Shown here: positions 1 to 9,395 of the stretch, piece by piece
Layout of the letters: each line of letters begins with the position of its first letter
How positions within the stretch are numbered: the stretch's first letter is position 1
NCBI GenBank assembly: GCA_902539115.1
Contig: CACBHP010000002.1
Span: forward strand, 1 to 64,000
DNA length: 64,000 bases
From: an uncultured Prochlorococcus sp.
GTDB taxonomy: Bacteria > Cyanobacteriota > Cyanobacteriia > PCC-6307 > Cyanobiaceae
Direction of reading: 5' to 3'
Made by a program: the position numbers and the translations under genes
Notes under the pieces: generated by a model
Told to the model about the DNA's origin: nothing
Database searches by the model: none
What the model saw: only the letters and a program-made list of their open reading frames with translations

Positions 1-1
1 G

Positions 2-112
2 CAATTATGTTGTGCAGCCGTTCTTGACTCCTCAAGACCATTAAAGAATGGACAAAAAAGAGTTGATGACTTTAAAAGATTAATTAATCGATATGAAATT
101 AACTACATATAA
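2..112 (+). CDS. C-terminal fragment of an unidentified protein running in from the left edge (...QLCCAAVLDSSRPLKNGQKRVDDFKRLINRYEINYI*)
   Basis: Open frame 2 from the window edge to TAA at 110-112; coding-like composition. Confidence 0.5.
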   Translation, partial: QLCCAAVLDSSRPLKNGQKRVDDFKRLINRYEINYI

Positions 113-125
113 ACCAAAAGACTCA

Positions 126-422
126 ATGATACGTTTACTTATTGCATCAATTCTTTTTTTTATTCCACTAGGAGGTTTTGCTGATGAAAAGCAAAGAGAA
201 ATTGAGAATGAAGCTTTAAATCTTGTTATTAAAAAATATGGAAAAGGCTTAGAAAATAGTTTAAAAGGAACGGGAGTAACTCCCAGTTATCGAAGTTGGT
301 ATGAAAATGATTGTTTTGTAAGTATTGCTGCAGGTACATACCAAGAAGATACTTGGTCGGCAATGAAATGGTTTAGTGTTAATCTCTGTTCTGAATCAGC
401 TGAAATAATGGAAAGTGAATGA
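126..422 (+). CDS. small secreted hypothetical protein
   Basis: ORF 93..422; the internal ATG at 126 starts a signal peptide (MIRLLIASILFFIPLGGFA) and avoids overlap with the upstream partial CDS. Confidence 0.6.
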   Translation: MIRLLIASILFFIPLGGFADEKQREIENEALNLVIKKYGKGLENSLKGTGVTPSYRSWYENDCFVSIAAGTYQEDTWSAMKWFSVNLCSESAEIMESE

Positions 423-1156
423 AGGAAATAAGACGCCTATTAGTTTTGCAGCATTTAGAAATAGAGGGGCCAGGTCTTTTTGAACAATTTGCTAAAGAAA
501 GAGATTTAAAAATCGAAATTATTCGTTTAGATAAAAAAAATGATCTACCTCAAACCAAAAAAGGTGACTTAATTTTAATTATGGGTGGACCAATGGGAGT
601 TAAAGATATTGGAAGAGATAGATATCCATGGCTTAAGTCAGAAAGAGATTTTATAAAAAAAGAAATAAAAAATGAGAGACCTATAATCGGTGTTTGCTTA
701 GGTGCCCAGTTGCTTGCGAGTGCTGCTGGAGGAGATGTAGAAATTCTTAAATGTGGATCACCTCCAAAAGCAGTACCAGAAATTGGATGGTCTCAAATTT
801 TTATTGATAAATCAAATAAAGACTTTAAAGCACTTTTTGAAGACCCTTTTCATGTACTGCATTGGCATGGAGATAGAATTTTATTGCCTAATAAAGCAGT
901 ACTCATTGCTAGTAGCGCACGTTGTAAGGAACAGTTCTTTAAGATTGGTGATTTTGCTTACGGCTTGCAATTCCATATAGAGACAACGGGGGGAATGATA
1001 AATAAGTGGATTAAAGAAGATAAAGAATTTATCCTTAAAGGATTGGGCTCAAATGGTCAGGAAATTTTAAAAGAGGAGAATAAAAAATATATTGATAAAA
1101 CTTTTTTTAAAAGAAAGCTTCTAATAAGTAGATTATTTGAATTATTAGATAATTAA
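419..1156 (+). CDS. class I glutamine amidotransferase-like protein (GMP synthase GATase-like)
   Basis: GVCLGAQLLA nucleophile elbow, LQFHIE motif; ATGA overlap with upstream ORF. Confidence 0.85.
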   Translation: MKEIRRLLVLQHLEIEGPGLFEQFAKERDLKIEIIRLDKKNDLPQTKKGDLILIMGGPMGVKDIGRDRYPWLKSERDFIKKEIKNERPIIGVCLGAQLLASAAGGDVEILKCGSPPKAVPEIGWSQIFIDKSNKDFKALFEDPFHVLHWHGDRILLPNKAVLIASSARCKEQFFKIGDFAYGLQFHIETTGGMINKWIKEDKEFILKGLGSNGQEILKEENKKYIDKTFFKRKLLISRLFELLDN

Positions 1157-1174
1157 AAAGGAAATAATCTCATT

Positions 1175-1200
1175 AAAAAAGGGCTTGATAAAGCCCTGAA
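1175..1200. terminator. intrinsic terminator between convergent genes
   Basis: aaaaaaGGGCTTgataAAGCCCtgaaaaa hairpin. Confidence 0.7.
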
Positions 1201-1222
1201 AAAGATTTAGAAAGGATTTTTA

Positions 1223-1351
1223 CTAGAAAATTCCTGGAAGAATTTGACCAGTAAAATAGTAGGCTCCTACAAGAGCAAACATTCCAAGCATTGCTGCTTT
1301 ACCGTTAAGCTTTTCAGCTTTTTCGGTCATGATTTTTTTTGCGAATTCCAT
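1223..1351 (-). CDS. hli: high-light-inducible protein (HLIP), 42 aa
   Basis: Reverse translation MEFAKKIMTEKAEKLNGKAAMLGMFALVGAYYFTGQILPGIF; one-helix CAB motif; absent from ORF track because short. Confidence 0.9.
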   Translation of the reverse strand: MEFAKKIMTEKAEKLNGKAAMLGMFALVGAYYFTGQILPGIF

Positions 1352-1482
1352 AATAAAGTGAAATATACTATATCTAAAAATTAATTATTCAAATTCTATA
1401 ATGAAGTAGTGTTTCATACCTAAATCACTTTTTTTCTAAGAATTTTATTTTTAATTTATTTTTCATTAATAGTATTAGAAAT

Positions 1483-2784
1483 TTAAGAACCTAAAAGAGC
1501 TTTGCACTCCAGCATTTCTTTAGTAGCCGCTGATTTATTTGATCTCAACGAAATAATATCTGCTAAAAAGTTTGCATCATCTTTTACTCCACAAAAACGT
1601 CCTGAGCCCCATGTATAAAGCCAAGGTAAACCAAGAAAATACAACCCAGGAGATTGTGTTACACCTCTTTCATGAACTGGGATACCAGCTCCGTCAAAAA
1701 CTGAGACATCTACCCAACTAAAATCACTTTTATAGCCTGTACACCAAATCACTACTGCTAAGTTTTTGCATTCAAGTTGAGTGCCTTTGAAATCTTCAGT
1801 TGGTTGCCAACATGGAACATATATTTCTTCTTTAGGAGCATCTATATTATTTTTTGAAATCCACTCATCAATACTATTTCTTATTCTGCAATAAACAGAA
1901 TCTGCTCCATCAAGATTTTTTGAAAGATCATTTGAGAATTGAATATTATCAATAGTTAAATCTTTAAGTCGCCCATGAAGACTCATTCCTTCTTTTGCTC
2001 TCTTTCTAAGGTCTATTTCTCTTCCGTTATCTCTTCCAGTTAAATAATGATTAGTTTTATTCCTTACACTTTTAGGATCATCGTGTTCACCAATAGGCAT
2101 TGAATAATAACCCATTCTGTCCAGCCAATCTACAACATCTCTTCCTCTATACCTTCTGGGAGATCTTGGAGCACTCCCAACACTTAGATGGACTTTTCTT
2201 TTTTCAAAAAAAAGATCTTCAGCTATTTGACAACCTGATTGACCACTACCAACAACTAGGACAGGTCCGTCCGGTAATGAATTTGCATTTTTATATTCTC
2301 TCGCATCAATTTGCAGGATATTAGTTGGTAATCTCTCAGAAAGAGGATGTCGGTTCGGAACATGATAAGCTCCAGTTGCTATAACAACTTGATCAGCTTC
2401 AAAATTTCCACGGTTAGTTGAAATAAAAAACTTATCATTTTTTTTAATTAAGTGTTTTACTTCAATCCCTTCAAGAATATCAGCCTTTACAAATTCAGAA
2501 TATTTTTTTAAATACTTAACTATATTTTCTTTATCCATAAACCCATTAGGATCTTTACCAGAATATTGATAATCAGGAAGTGTGCATTGCCAATTTGGGG
2601 TCACAAGGCAGAAAGAATCCCAACGTTGTTCTTTCCAAGAAAACCCAACATAATTTTTTTCTAAGATAAGAGGTTTTATTCCTTTTTTTTGTAGTGAATG
2701 AGCAATAGACAACCCTGCTTGTCCCGCACCAATGATAATGACAGAACATTTAGCAGAAATTTGATTTAAAAATTCTTCAGCCAT
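1483..2784 (-). CDS. flavin-dependent oxidoreductase, MSMEG_0569-like (Nit1C)
   Basis: IIIGAGQAGLS and VVGSGQSGCQIAEDL dinucleotide motifs; divergent from Nit1C genes. Confidence 0.85.
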   Translation of the reverse strand: MAEEFLNQISAKCSVIIIGAGQAGLSIAHSLQKKGIKPLILEKNYVGFSWKEQRWDSFCLVTPNWQCTLPDYQYSGKDPNGFMDKENIVKYLKKYSEFVKADILEGIEVKHLIKKNDKFFISTNRGNFEADQVVIATGAYHVPNRHPLSERLPTNILQIDAREYKNANSLPDGPVLVVGSGQSGCQIAEDLFFEKRKVHLSVGSAPRSPRRYRGRDVVDWLDRMGYYSMPIGEHDDPKSVRNKTNHYLTGRDNGREIDLRKRAKEGMSLHGRLKDLTIDNIQFSNDLSKNLDGADSVYCRIRNSIDEWISKNNIDAPKEEIYVPCWQPTEDFKGTQLECKNLAVVIWCTGYKSDFSWVDVSVFDGAGIPVHERGVTQSPGLYFLGLPWLYTWGSGRFCGVKDDANFLADIISLRSNKSAATKEMLECKALLGS

Positions 2785-2886
2785 CTTTTTATTTATTAAT
2801 ATAATTTTGTCATGTTTATGAGATTTAATTTGTTATCAAACTCACTAAAAATTTTTTTTATCTGAAATCTTAAGTTAACTAATTTG

Positions 2887-2900
2887 GTGATATCGGTTAC
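2887..2900. promoter_or_regulatory. candidate NtcA binding site
   Basis: GTGATATCGGTTAC fits relaxed GT-N10-AC (GTA-N8-TAC consensus); lies between divergent Nit1C genes. Confidence 0.45.
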
Positions 2901-2951
2901 ATTCTTTTTGAAAATCAAGTCAGAAAATAGTCAAAGTTTTTTAAAAATTTC

Positions 2952-3434
2952 ATGCCCTCCGTAACTCGTCCCGCGAATCAGCCTGGAGAATTCTTAGTTG
3001 ATTATGAAGAAAAAGTATTCCCAGATGTTAAAGCCGAACCAGGTGAGAAAGCTTTACTAACTTTTCATACTGTCGCTTTTGAGGGATCTATTGGTCTTGT
3101 TAATCTTTTGCAAGCTAGTCGTCTTATAAACAAGGGTTTTGAAACTTCAATATTGCTATATGGACCTGGAGTGACTTTAGGACTACAAAGAGGCTTTCCA
3201 AAACTTGGAGATGCAGCATTTGATGGTCATCTAAACTTTAATGCTCGCTTAGAAAAATTTATGGGTCAAGGCGGTAAAGTTTATGCCTGTCGATTTGCAT
3301 TACAAGCTTTGTACGGACATGGAGAAGGAGCTCTTACTCCGGGGATAAAACCAATAAGTCCTTTAGATGTACTCGATATCGTTTTAATGCATCGCAAAGA
3401 AGGAGCATTTATTTTAGATACTTGGACTCTGTAA
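2952..3434 (+). CDS. MSMEG_0572/Sll0783-family nitrogen starvation response protein
   Basis: Sequence and position directly before nitrilase. Confidence 0.85.
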   Translation: MPSVTRPANQPGEFLVDYEEKVFPDVKAEPGEKALLTFHTVAFEGSIGLVNLLQASRLINKGFETSILLYGPGVTLGLQRGFPKLGDAAFDGHLNFNARLEKFMGQGGKVYACRFALQALYGHGEGALTPGIKPISPLDVLDIVLMHRKEGAFILDTWTL

Positions 3435-3452
3435 AACATAAGATCCAATAAA

Positions 3453-4445
3453 ATGACTAAAACATTTAAAGTAGCTGCTGCTCAAGTTAGACCTGTACTT
3501 TTTGACTTAAATGGTTCATTAAATAAAGTTCTTCTAAAGATCGAAGAGGCAGCTACAAAAGATGTAAAGTTGATAGTCTTTCCAGAAACTTTTCTTCCTT
3601 ACTACCCATATTTTTCATTTGTAGAGCCGCCAGTTCTAATGGGTAAATCTCATATGAAGCTATATGAGCAAGCAGTAGAAATCCCGGGTCCAGTTTCAGA
3701 CATAGTTGGTAAATCAGCTAAAAAAAATAACATTCAAGTTCTTTTAGGAGTTAATGAACTTGATGGTGGAAGTTTGTACAATACTCAAATTCTTTTCAAC
3801 GAAAAAGGTGAAATTGTTTTAAAAAGAAGAAAAATAACTCCTACTTTTCACGAAAGAATGATTTGGGGTCAAGGCGATGGTTCTGGCTTAGAAGTTGTAG
3901 ATACTCAACTTGGCAAGATAGGATCTTTGGCTTGTTGGGAGCATTATAACCCTTTAGCTAGATTTGCTCTTATGGCTAAAGGTGAACAAATACACTGTGC
4001 TCAATTTCCTGGTTCATTGGTTGGTCCAATATTTACCGAGCAAACTGCAGTCACAATGAGACACCACGCATTAGAGGCTGGCTGTTTTGTGATTTGCTCA
4101 ACAGGATGGTTAGATCCAGAAGATTATGAAAAGATAACGTCCGAAACCAATCTTCACAAAGCATTTCAGGGAGGATGTCACACAGCAATTATCAGTCCAG
4201 AAGGTAAATATTTAGCAGGACCACTTGATGATGGAGAAGGATTAGCAATAGCAGAAATTAATTTATCACTTATTACTAAAAGGAAAAGAATGATGGATAG
4301 TGTTGGTCACTACAGTCGTCCAGATCTTCTTTCTCTAAAACTAAATACATCCCCTAACAAGGTATTTGAGATGACAAATAAGAAAAATTTAATACCAAAA
4401 GATCTAACTGCAAAAGACTATTTAGAGGAAATAAATCATGTCTGA
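3453..4445 (+). CDS. Nit6803-type nitrilase (Sll0784 family)
   Basis: Catalytic Glu (VFPETFLP), Lys ([11 protein letters not shown]) and Cys ([11 protein letters not shown]) motifs. Confidence 0.93.
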   Translation: MTKTFKVAAAQVRPVLFDLNGSLNKVLLKIEEAATKDVKLIVFPETFLPYYPYFSFVEPPVLMGKSHMKLYEQAVEIPGPVSDIVGKSAKKNNIQVLLGVNELDGGSLYNTQILFNEKGEIVLKRRKITPTFHERMIWGQGDGSGLEVVDTQLGKIGSLACWEHYNPLARFALMAKGEQIHCAQFPGSLVGPIFTEQTAVTMRHHALEAGCFVICSTGWLDPEDYEKITSETNLHKAFQGGCHTAIISPEGKYLAGPLDDGEGLAIAEINLSLITKRKRMMDSVGHYSRPDLLSLKLNTSPNKVFEMTNKKNLIPKDLTAKDYLEEINHV

Positions 4446-5526
4446 TATAGGTAAAATTATTACTGAGTTGCAAGTTAATGGGATAAGTTCTACTCCTAAA
4501 AAGGGCAACAGGGGTAGAAAAGGAGGAGCTGGTCCATCGGACCATAGAGCTTTAACAATTGAAGGGAAAACTGTAATGGTACCGGTTTATAATCACGTAT
4601 CTAAAAATTCTAATTATAAACTTTCAGAGGTGCCTGACGGACAACTTATTCTCCAGAATAGTGAAGATTCGAACATCAAGGAATTATCCACCACAAAAGA
4701 ACCAAATTTTTATTCTTTAAAAACAAAAGACGGTATACCTTATAAATCGATTGCTCTTCTTCATAGCAAGGATGTATTAGCCACAACTATTCTTCAAAAA
4801 TGTATTCGTTTCAGAAAAAGAGAAGAATCTTGCCAGTTTTGTGCAATAGAACAATCTTTGGAAAACGAACAAACCATCGTAAGAAAAACTCCAAATCAAA
4901 TAGCTGAAGTTGCAGAAGCAGCTGTAAGACTTGATGGAATAAAGCAATTAGTAATGACAACAGGGACCCCTAACAGTAGCGATAGGGGAGCGAGAATAAT
5001 GGCAGAAGCAGCTAAGGCTGTTAAGGCTAAAGTTGATCTTCCAATCCAAGGTCAATGCGAACCGCCTGATGATCCTATTTGGTTTCAAAAAATGAAAGAC
5101 TCAGGTGTAGATAGTTTAGGCATGCATTTAGAGGTTGTAGAGGAGGAGATAAGAAAAAAAATTCTTCCCGGCAAGTCTGAAATTTCTCTTGAAAGATACT
5201 ATAAATCTTTCGAAGAAAGCGTAGCAGTATTTGGAAGAGGAGAAGTTTCTACATATCTATTAGCCGGATTAGGTGATAGCAAAGAATCTCTAATAAATTG
5301 CAGTAAAAAATTAATATCTATAGGAGTTTATCCTTTTATAGTTCCATTTGTGCCAATAGCAGGAACTCCTCTAGAACATCATCCCTCCCCAAGTACTGAT
5401 TTCATGATTGATATTTATCAATCAGTTTCGCATTTACTAAATGAAGGCAACATAAAATCTGATGAAATGTCAGCTGGTTGTGCCAAATGCGGTGCCTGCT
5501 CAGCTTTATCCCTTTTTGAGAGTTAA
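4438..5526 (+). CDS. radical SAM protein, MSMEG_0568/Sll0785 family
   Basis: CIRFRKREESCQFC cluster region, C-terminal CAKCGAC; overlaps nitrilase stop. Confidence 0.88.
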   Translation: MSDIGKIITELQVNGISSTPKKGNRGRKGGAGPSDHRALTIEGKTVMVPVYNHVSKNSNYKLSEVPDGQLILQNSEDSNIKELSTTKEPNFYSLKTKDGIPYKSIALLHSKDVLATTILQKCIRFRKREESCQFCAIEQSLENEQTIVRKTPNQIAEVAEAAVRLDGIKQLVMTTGTPNSSDRGARIMAEAAKAVKAKVDLPIQGQCEPPDDPIWFQKMKDSGVDSLGMHLEVVEEEIRKKILPGKSEISLERYYKSFEESVAVFGRGEVSTYLLAGLGDSKESLINCSKKLISIGVYPFIVPFVPIAGTPLEHHPSPSTDFMIDIYQSVSHLLNEGNIKSDEMSAGCAKCGACSALSLFES

Positions 5527-5532
5527 AAAATT

Positions 5533-6171
5533 ATGTTTTTTATTGACCCCTCAAGCCAGGATATAGGCAGAAGCTTTAGCTCTGCGCCTTACTATTTCAC
5601 ACCCTCTGTAAGATCAGGTATCGGGATTGAAGAAGAAGATTTCATGCTATCTCCAAATTCAAATTCAGAAAACTTTTCATTTCATTTGCTTGAAGATAAT
5701 TCTCCCCTTTTCAAAGACTACTGGGAATTACGAAAGAAAATATTTTGCGAGGAACAAAATATTTTTGCTGAATCAGATATTGATGAAATTGATCGAGTTG
5801 CGTACCCAATAGTTTCTTTGAATTATGGATATGGCACTCAAGAGAGAGTCGTTGGAGTAGTAAGAATTTACGAAACAGAAAAAAGACAATGGTACGGTGG
5901 GAGACTAGGTGTTGATTCTACTTTCCGTAAATTCAACCAAATAGGAAAAGGATTGATCTGGAAAGCAGTAACTACAGCAAATGGATGGGGATGCGATCAA
6001 TTTTTAGCCACTGTTCAGATACAAAATGTAAAGTTTTTTAGACGACTCAAATGGAATTCAATTAAACAAATTGAAATCAAAGGAATAAAACATCACTTAA
6101 TGGAGGCTGACTTAAATTATTACAAGCCATCAAAATTAAGCAGGCCAGGCTCATATTTAGTGAAAAAGTGA
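5533..6171 (+). CDS. GNAT-family N-acetyltransferase, Sll0786-like (Nit1C)
   Basis: Position in cluster; GNAT-like VGVVRIYETEKRQWYGGRLGV. Confidence 0.85.
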   Translation: MFFIDPSSQDIGRSFSSAPYYFTPSVRSGIGIEEEDFMLSPNSNSENFSFHLLEDNSPLFKDYWELRKKIFCEEQNIFAESDIDEIDRVAYPIVSLNYGYGTQERVVGVVRIYETEKRQWYGGRLGVDSTFRKFNQIGKGLIWKAVTTANGWGCDQFLATVQIQNVKFFRRLKWNSIKQIEIKGIKHHLMEADLNYYKPSKLSRPGSYLVKK

Positions 6172-6180
6172 TCACAAAAA

Positions 6181-7161
6181 ATGTTAGATAAACTTATCAA
6201 AAAATTACAAACACATAGTGGTATTGAATCTAAAAAAGATATTCAAAGTGCTGCAAAAACTTTCTCACATAGCCCGTTCAGTGAACTTGGCAAATCTGCA
6301 ATGCTTGGAGATGATGCTGCAGTAATCCCTAAACAATCAGGTTTGTTATTAATGGCAAGTGAAGGAATTAGTCCAAGCTTGGTAGAAAAAGAGCCGTGGT
6401 TCGCAGGCTGGAGCAGTGTATTGGTAAATATCAGTGACATTGTTGCGATGGGCGGTAAACCTCTAGCTTTAGTTAATAGTATTTGGAGTCATAAAAATGA
6501 TTTAGAAAAACATAATCAAATTCTTTCTGGCATGAGTTTTGCGTGTGAAAAATTTAATGTCCCAATGGTTGGTGGTCACTCAAATCAAAAAAGTCCTTAT
6601 ACTGCTTTATCAGTATCAATTCTTGGACTGGTAGATGGTCCTATTCTTTCTTCAAGATTCGCAGAGTCTGAAGATGAATTATGGATAATAGCAAACAAGG
6701 ATGGATGCTTTTTTAAAGATTATCCCTTTTGGGATGCAGCTACGAAAGCATCTGCAACTTTACTTAGAAAACATTTTTCATTGATACCGTTTCTTGCTAA
6801 AAAAAATATCATTCATGCGGTCAAAGATATAAGCATGGGCGGTATAACAGGTACTGCAGTTATGTTTGCTGAATCTGCAGGAAAAACAATTGTAATTGAT
6901 CTTGAAAAAATTCAACGCCCTAAAGGAGTAACAGAATTCGACTGGCTTACTTGTTTCCCCAGCTATGGTTTTCTTTGTGCTATCAAGCCATCTAAAGCTA
7001 ATTTTTTAAAGGAAGCTTTAAGAGCATATGAAGAACTAATTTGCTGTCATGTCGGCAACTTTAAAAACGGGAATAGCAGTGTTTATATCAAAAATTCAAA
7101 TGGAGCAAAATTGCTTTGGGAGGAAGATACTCCTCTCACTGGATTTACTCATACAAATTAA
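6181..7161 (+). CDS. AIR synthase-related protein, Sll0787-like (Nit1C)
   Basis: MLGDDAAVI and VGGHS motifs; cluster position. Confidence 0.87.
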   Translation: MLDKLIKKLQTHSGIESKKDIQSAAKTFSHSPFSELGKSAMLGDDAAVIPKQSGLLLMASEGISPSLVEKEPWFAGWSSVLVNISDIVAMGGKPLALVNSIWSHKNDLEKHNQILSGMSFACEKFNVPMVGGHSNQKSPYTALSVSILGLVDGPILSSRFAESEDELWIIANKDGCFFKDYPFWDAATKASATLLRKHFSLIPFLAKKNIIHAVKDISMGGITGTAVMFAESAGKTIVIDLEKIQRPKGVTEFDWLTCFPSYGFLCAIKPSKANFLKEALRAYEELICCHVGNFKNGNSSVYIKNSNGAKLLWEEDTPLTGFTHTN

Positions 7162-7221
7162 ATCAATAATGCTCCAATCAACTAGAATTTTCATATAAAA
7201 ACAAAGGAAACTAATTTAAAA

Positions 7222-7497
7222 ATGCCAGAAATTAATTTTCAAATAAATTTACCTGACGGTAAAAAAGCATCTCTATATTCACCTTCTACAGTAATTTTAG
7301 AATATTTGAAACCTGGAGATTCCTTGAAAATTTCAGATTTTAAGTCTCTTGCTATTCAAGCTTTGCATAAAGCTTCTGAAAAAGTCAGAGCAAAATATGG
7401 TTTTGCGTGTACTAGAACATTAGAAGAAGAAGAAAAAATACTAAGTTGGATTTCTAATTATGATCCTGACCAACTTATTTCAATATCAATGGAATAA
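7222..7497 (+). CDS. MSMEG_0570-family nitrogen starvation response protein (probable)
   Basis: MPEINFQINLPDGKKASLYSPSTVILEYLKPGD...ASEKVRAKYGFACTRTLEE resembles the small Nit1C-associated family; last gene of the collinear set. Confidence 0.7.
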   Translation: MPEINFQINLPDGKKASLYSPSTVILEYLKPGDSLKISDFKSLAIQALHKASEKVRAKYGFACTRTLEEEEKILSWISNYDPDQLISISME

Positions 7498-7794
7498 GCT
7501 ATTCAAAATTAGATTTACTTAAGAAAATAGAAGCCTAAATCAAGCGTTTCCTATCTAGACCTAATTATCAAAACTTTTAAAAAAGTATTTTTTTCTCATC
7601 TCTTAAACAGAATACTTGCCCATTTATGATGCCAAGAAAATAAAAAAGCAATTTCAAAAAACAACTTTTTAAAAAAATATGTCACGATTATGTTACATTT
7701 ATGTTGTAAATATCTTGAAGATAACTTAATTTCGGCCTAATACTTTACATTTGTTAATAGTAGTGTTACATTAATTAACAATTACAAAACTTCA

Positions 7795-8001
7795 ATGGCT
7801 AATTCAAACGTTACTACTGAATCAGGCGGCAGACAGAACATGTTTCCTACTGAAACACGTCCTTATATAGATGAGTCTGTTTCATATGATAGCTATCCAC
7901 AAAATGCAGAAAAAGTTAATGGTCGTTGGGCAATGATTGGCCTTGTTGCATTAGTAGGTGCCTACGTTTCAACTGGACAAATTATTCCTGGCATTTTTTA
8001 A
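7795..8001 (+). CDS. hli: high-light-inducible protein, 68 aa
   Basis: NGRWAMIGLVALVGAYVSTGQIIPGIF. Confidence 0.93.
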   Translation: MANSNVTTESGGRQNMFPTETRPYIDESVSYDSYPQNAEKVNGRWAMIGLVALVGAYVSTGQIIPGIF

Positions 8002-8261
8002 TGAGTCCACTTTCAGGTTTTTTAGTCGTAATTGTATTATTTACAGTCACCCTCGTTGCTTACCTAACTAAGCATTTTCATAATGAAAATTTAAACTATT
8101 CATCTTCTAATCAAATGAAAAACACAAACACTAAAGTCAAAACAATCGAAAAAGAAAAAGTTGTTGCTGAAACTCTCAACGGAAGATTCGCAATGCTTGG
8201 ACTAATTGCTGCTGTTGGAGCATATCTAACAACAGGTCAAATAATTCCTGGTTTTGTTTAA
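8001..8261 (+). CDS. hli: high-light-inducible protein with extra N-terminal TM segment, 86 aa
   Basis: TAATG overlap with preceding hli; NGRFAMLGLIAAVGAYLTTGQIIPGFV; the track start at 7926 would overlap the upstream gene. Confidence 0.88.
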   Translation: MSPLSGFLVVIVLFTVTLVAYLTKHFHNENLNYSSSNQMKNTNTKVKTIEKEKVVAETLNGRFAMLGLIAAVGAYLTTGQIIPGFV

Positions 8262-8296
8262 AACAAACTATTTAATAAACCTATAACTCAGAAAAA

Positions 8297-8425
8297 ATGG
8301 AAAATTCAAAATCAACTTATTGGCAAAACGCCGAAAGAACTAATGGAAGAATGGCAATGATGGGCTTATTTGCATTAGTTGTAAATTATGGCTTATTCGG
8401 CTGGATAATACCAGGAATTTTTTAA
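8297..8425 (+). CDS. hli: high-light-inducible protein, 42 aa
   Basis: MENSKSTYWQNAERTNGRMAMMGLFALVVNYGLFGWIIPGIF; too short for ORF track. Confidence 0.9.
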   Translation: MENSKSTYWQNAERTNGRMAMMGLFALVVNYGLFGWIIPGIF

Positions 8426-8426
8426 A

Positions 8427-8606
8427 ATGAACTTAGGCTTACTTTTTCTTAAAGTAAATACTTTGGGAGTTATAACTTTTTCTGAACTTGATTGGATAAC
8501 TAACCATCAATCTGAATTTTCAAGACTAGATATGGCTTTAGTTATTAAAATCGGCCGTCTTATGGATTCTGGAGTAATTGAAATTGATAATAGATTACCT
8601 GTTTAA
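8427..8606 (+). CDS. conserved-looking 59-aa protein in hli cluster
   Basis: MNLGLLFLKVNTLGVITFSELDWITNHQSEFSRLDMALVIKIGRLMDSGVIEIDNRLPV; 1 nt after preceding stop; followed by terminator. Confidence 0.75.
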   Translation: MNLGLLFLKVNTLGVITFSELDWITNHQSEFSRLDMALVIKIGRLMDSGVIEIDNRLPV

Positions 8607-8629
8607 CTTTTAAAATATTAATAGTCATT

Positions 8630-8669
8630 AGTGTTTGTTAATACGGATACTTACAAACACTTTTTTTAT
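8630..8669 (+). terminator. terminator of hli cluster
   Basis: AGTGTTTGT...ACAAACACTttttttatt. Confidence 0.75.
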
Positions 8670-8815
8670 TAGAAAAAATAATTGTAAAAAAAAGAGATTA
8701 TTTGTTAGCTAAAAACAATTTCTAAATTTCCTAATTCTTACATGAAAATTTTAAGTAAGTTCACAGACTTTAACTGATTAATTTTTATAGTAAATACGTA
8801 AAAATACTTTTTTAT

Positions 8816-9031
8816 TTATCTTTTTAAACCACCTCTTTTTATCCATAGGAACCATGTAACCCAAAAAGGAGGGAGAAATCTGATTAAAAAAGAAATTTTA
8901 TATACATAGAATGGGGCATTTTGACTTTGAAATAAATTTATCAAAAAGGAAGATATAGCTATCCAGAGTAAAATTATTAATATATTTGCTCCCAACAAAG
9001 CAAACTTATTTTGTTTAAATATTTTTGGCAT
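8816..9031 (-). CDS. hypothetical membrane protein
   Basis: 71-aa ORF with two hydrophobic segments. Confidence 0.45.
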   Translation of the reverse strand: MPKIFKQNKFALLGANILIILLWIAISSFLINLFQSQNAPFYVYKISFLIRFLPPFWVTWFLWIKRGGLKR

Positions 9032-9089
9032 AAGGTAAAATTTTTATATTATTAATATTAAATAATCTCGGAAAATAAATTATACATTT

Positions 9090-9341
9090 TCAAAAAAACT
9101 TTAAATTTAAAATCCATATCCAAATAAAAAAAATACTAAACTTTAATCCCTCTCCAAATAATATTCCAAAAGCAATAGGAGGCGAAAATATTAAAAAAAG
9201 AATAGAGAATAAACTAAATAAAGCAAATGATCCTCTTAAAAAAAAATTCTTTCTTTTTGTTCTTCTTAACTTTTTTACGGTATTCCACTCCCATTCAATA
9301 AACTTGTAGAACTTTTCTGATAATAAGAACAAATACTTCAT
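9090..9341 (-). CDS. hypothetical membrane protein
   Basis: 83-aa ORF, hydrophobic C-terminal half. Confidence 0.45.
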   Translation of the reverse strand: MKYLFLLSEKFYKFIEWEWNTVKKLRRTKRKNFFLRGSFALFSLFSILFLIFSPPIAFGILFGEGLKFSIFFIWIWILNLKFF

Positions 9342-9395
9342 TGAATATTATTAATTTCTATCGGCTTTTCCTATTTATAAAATTAATTTCTCCTG

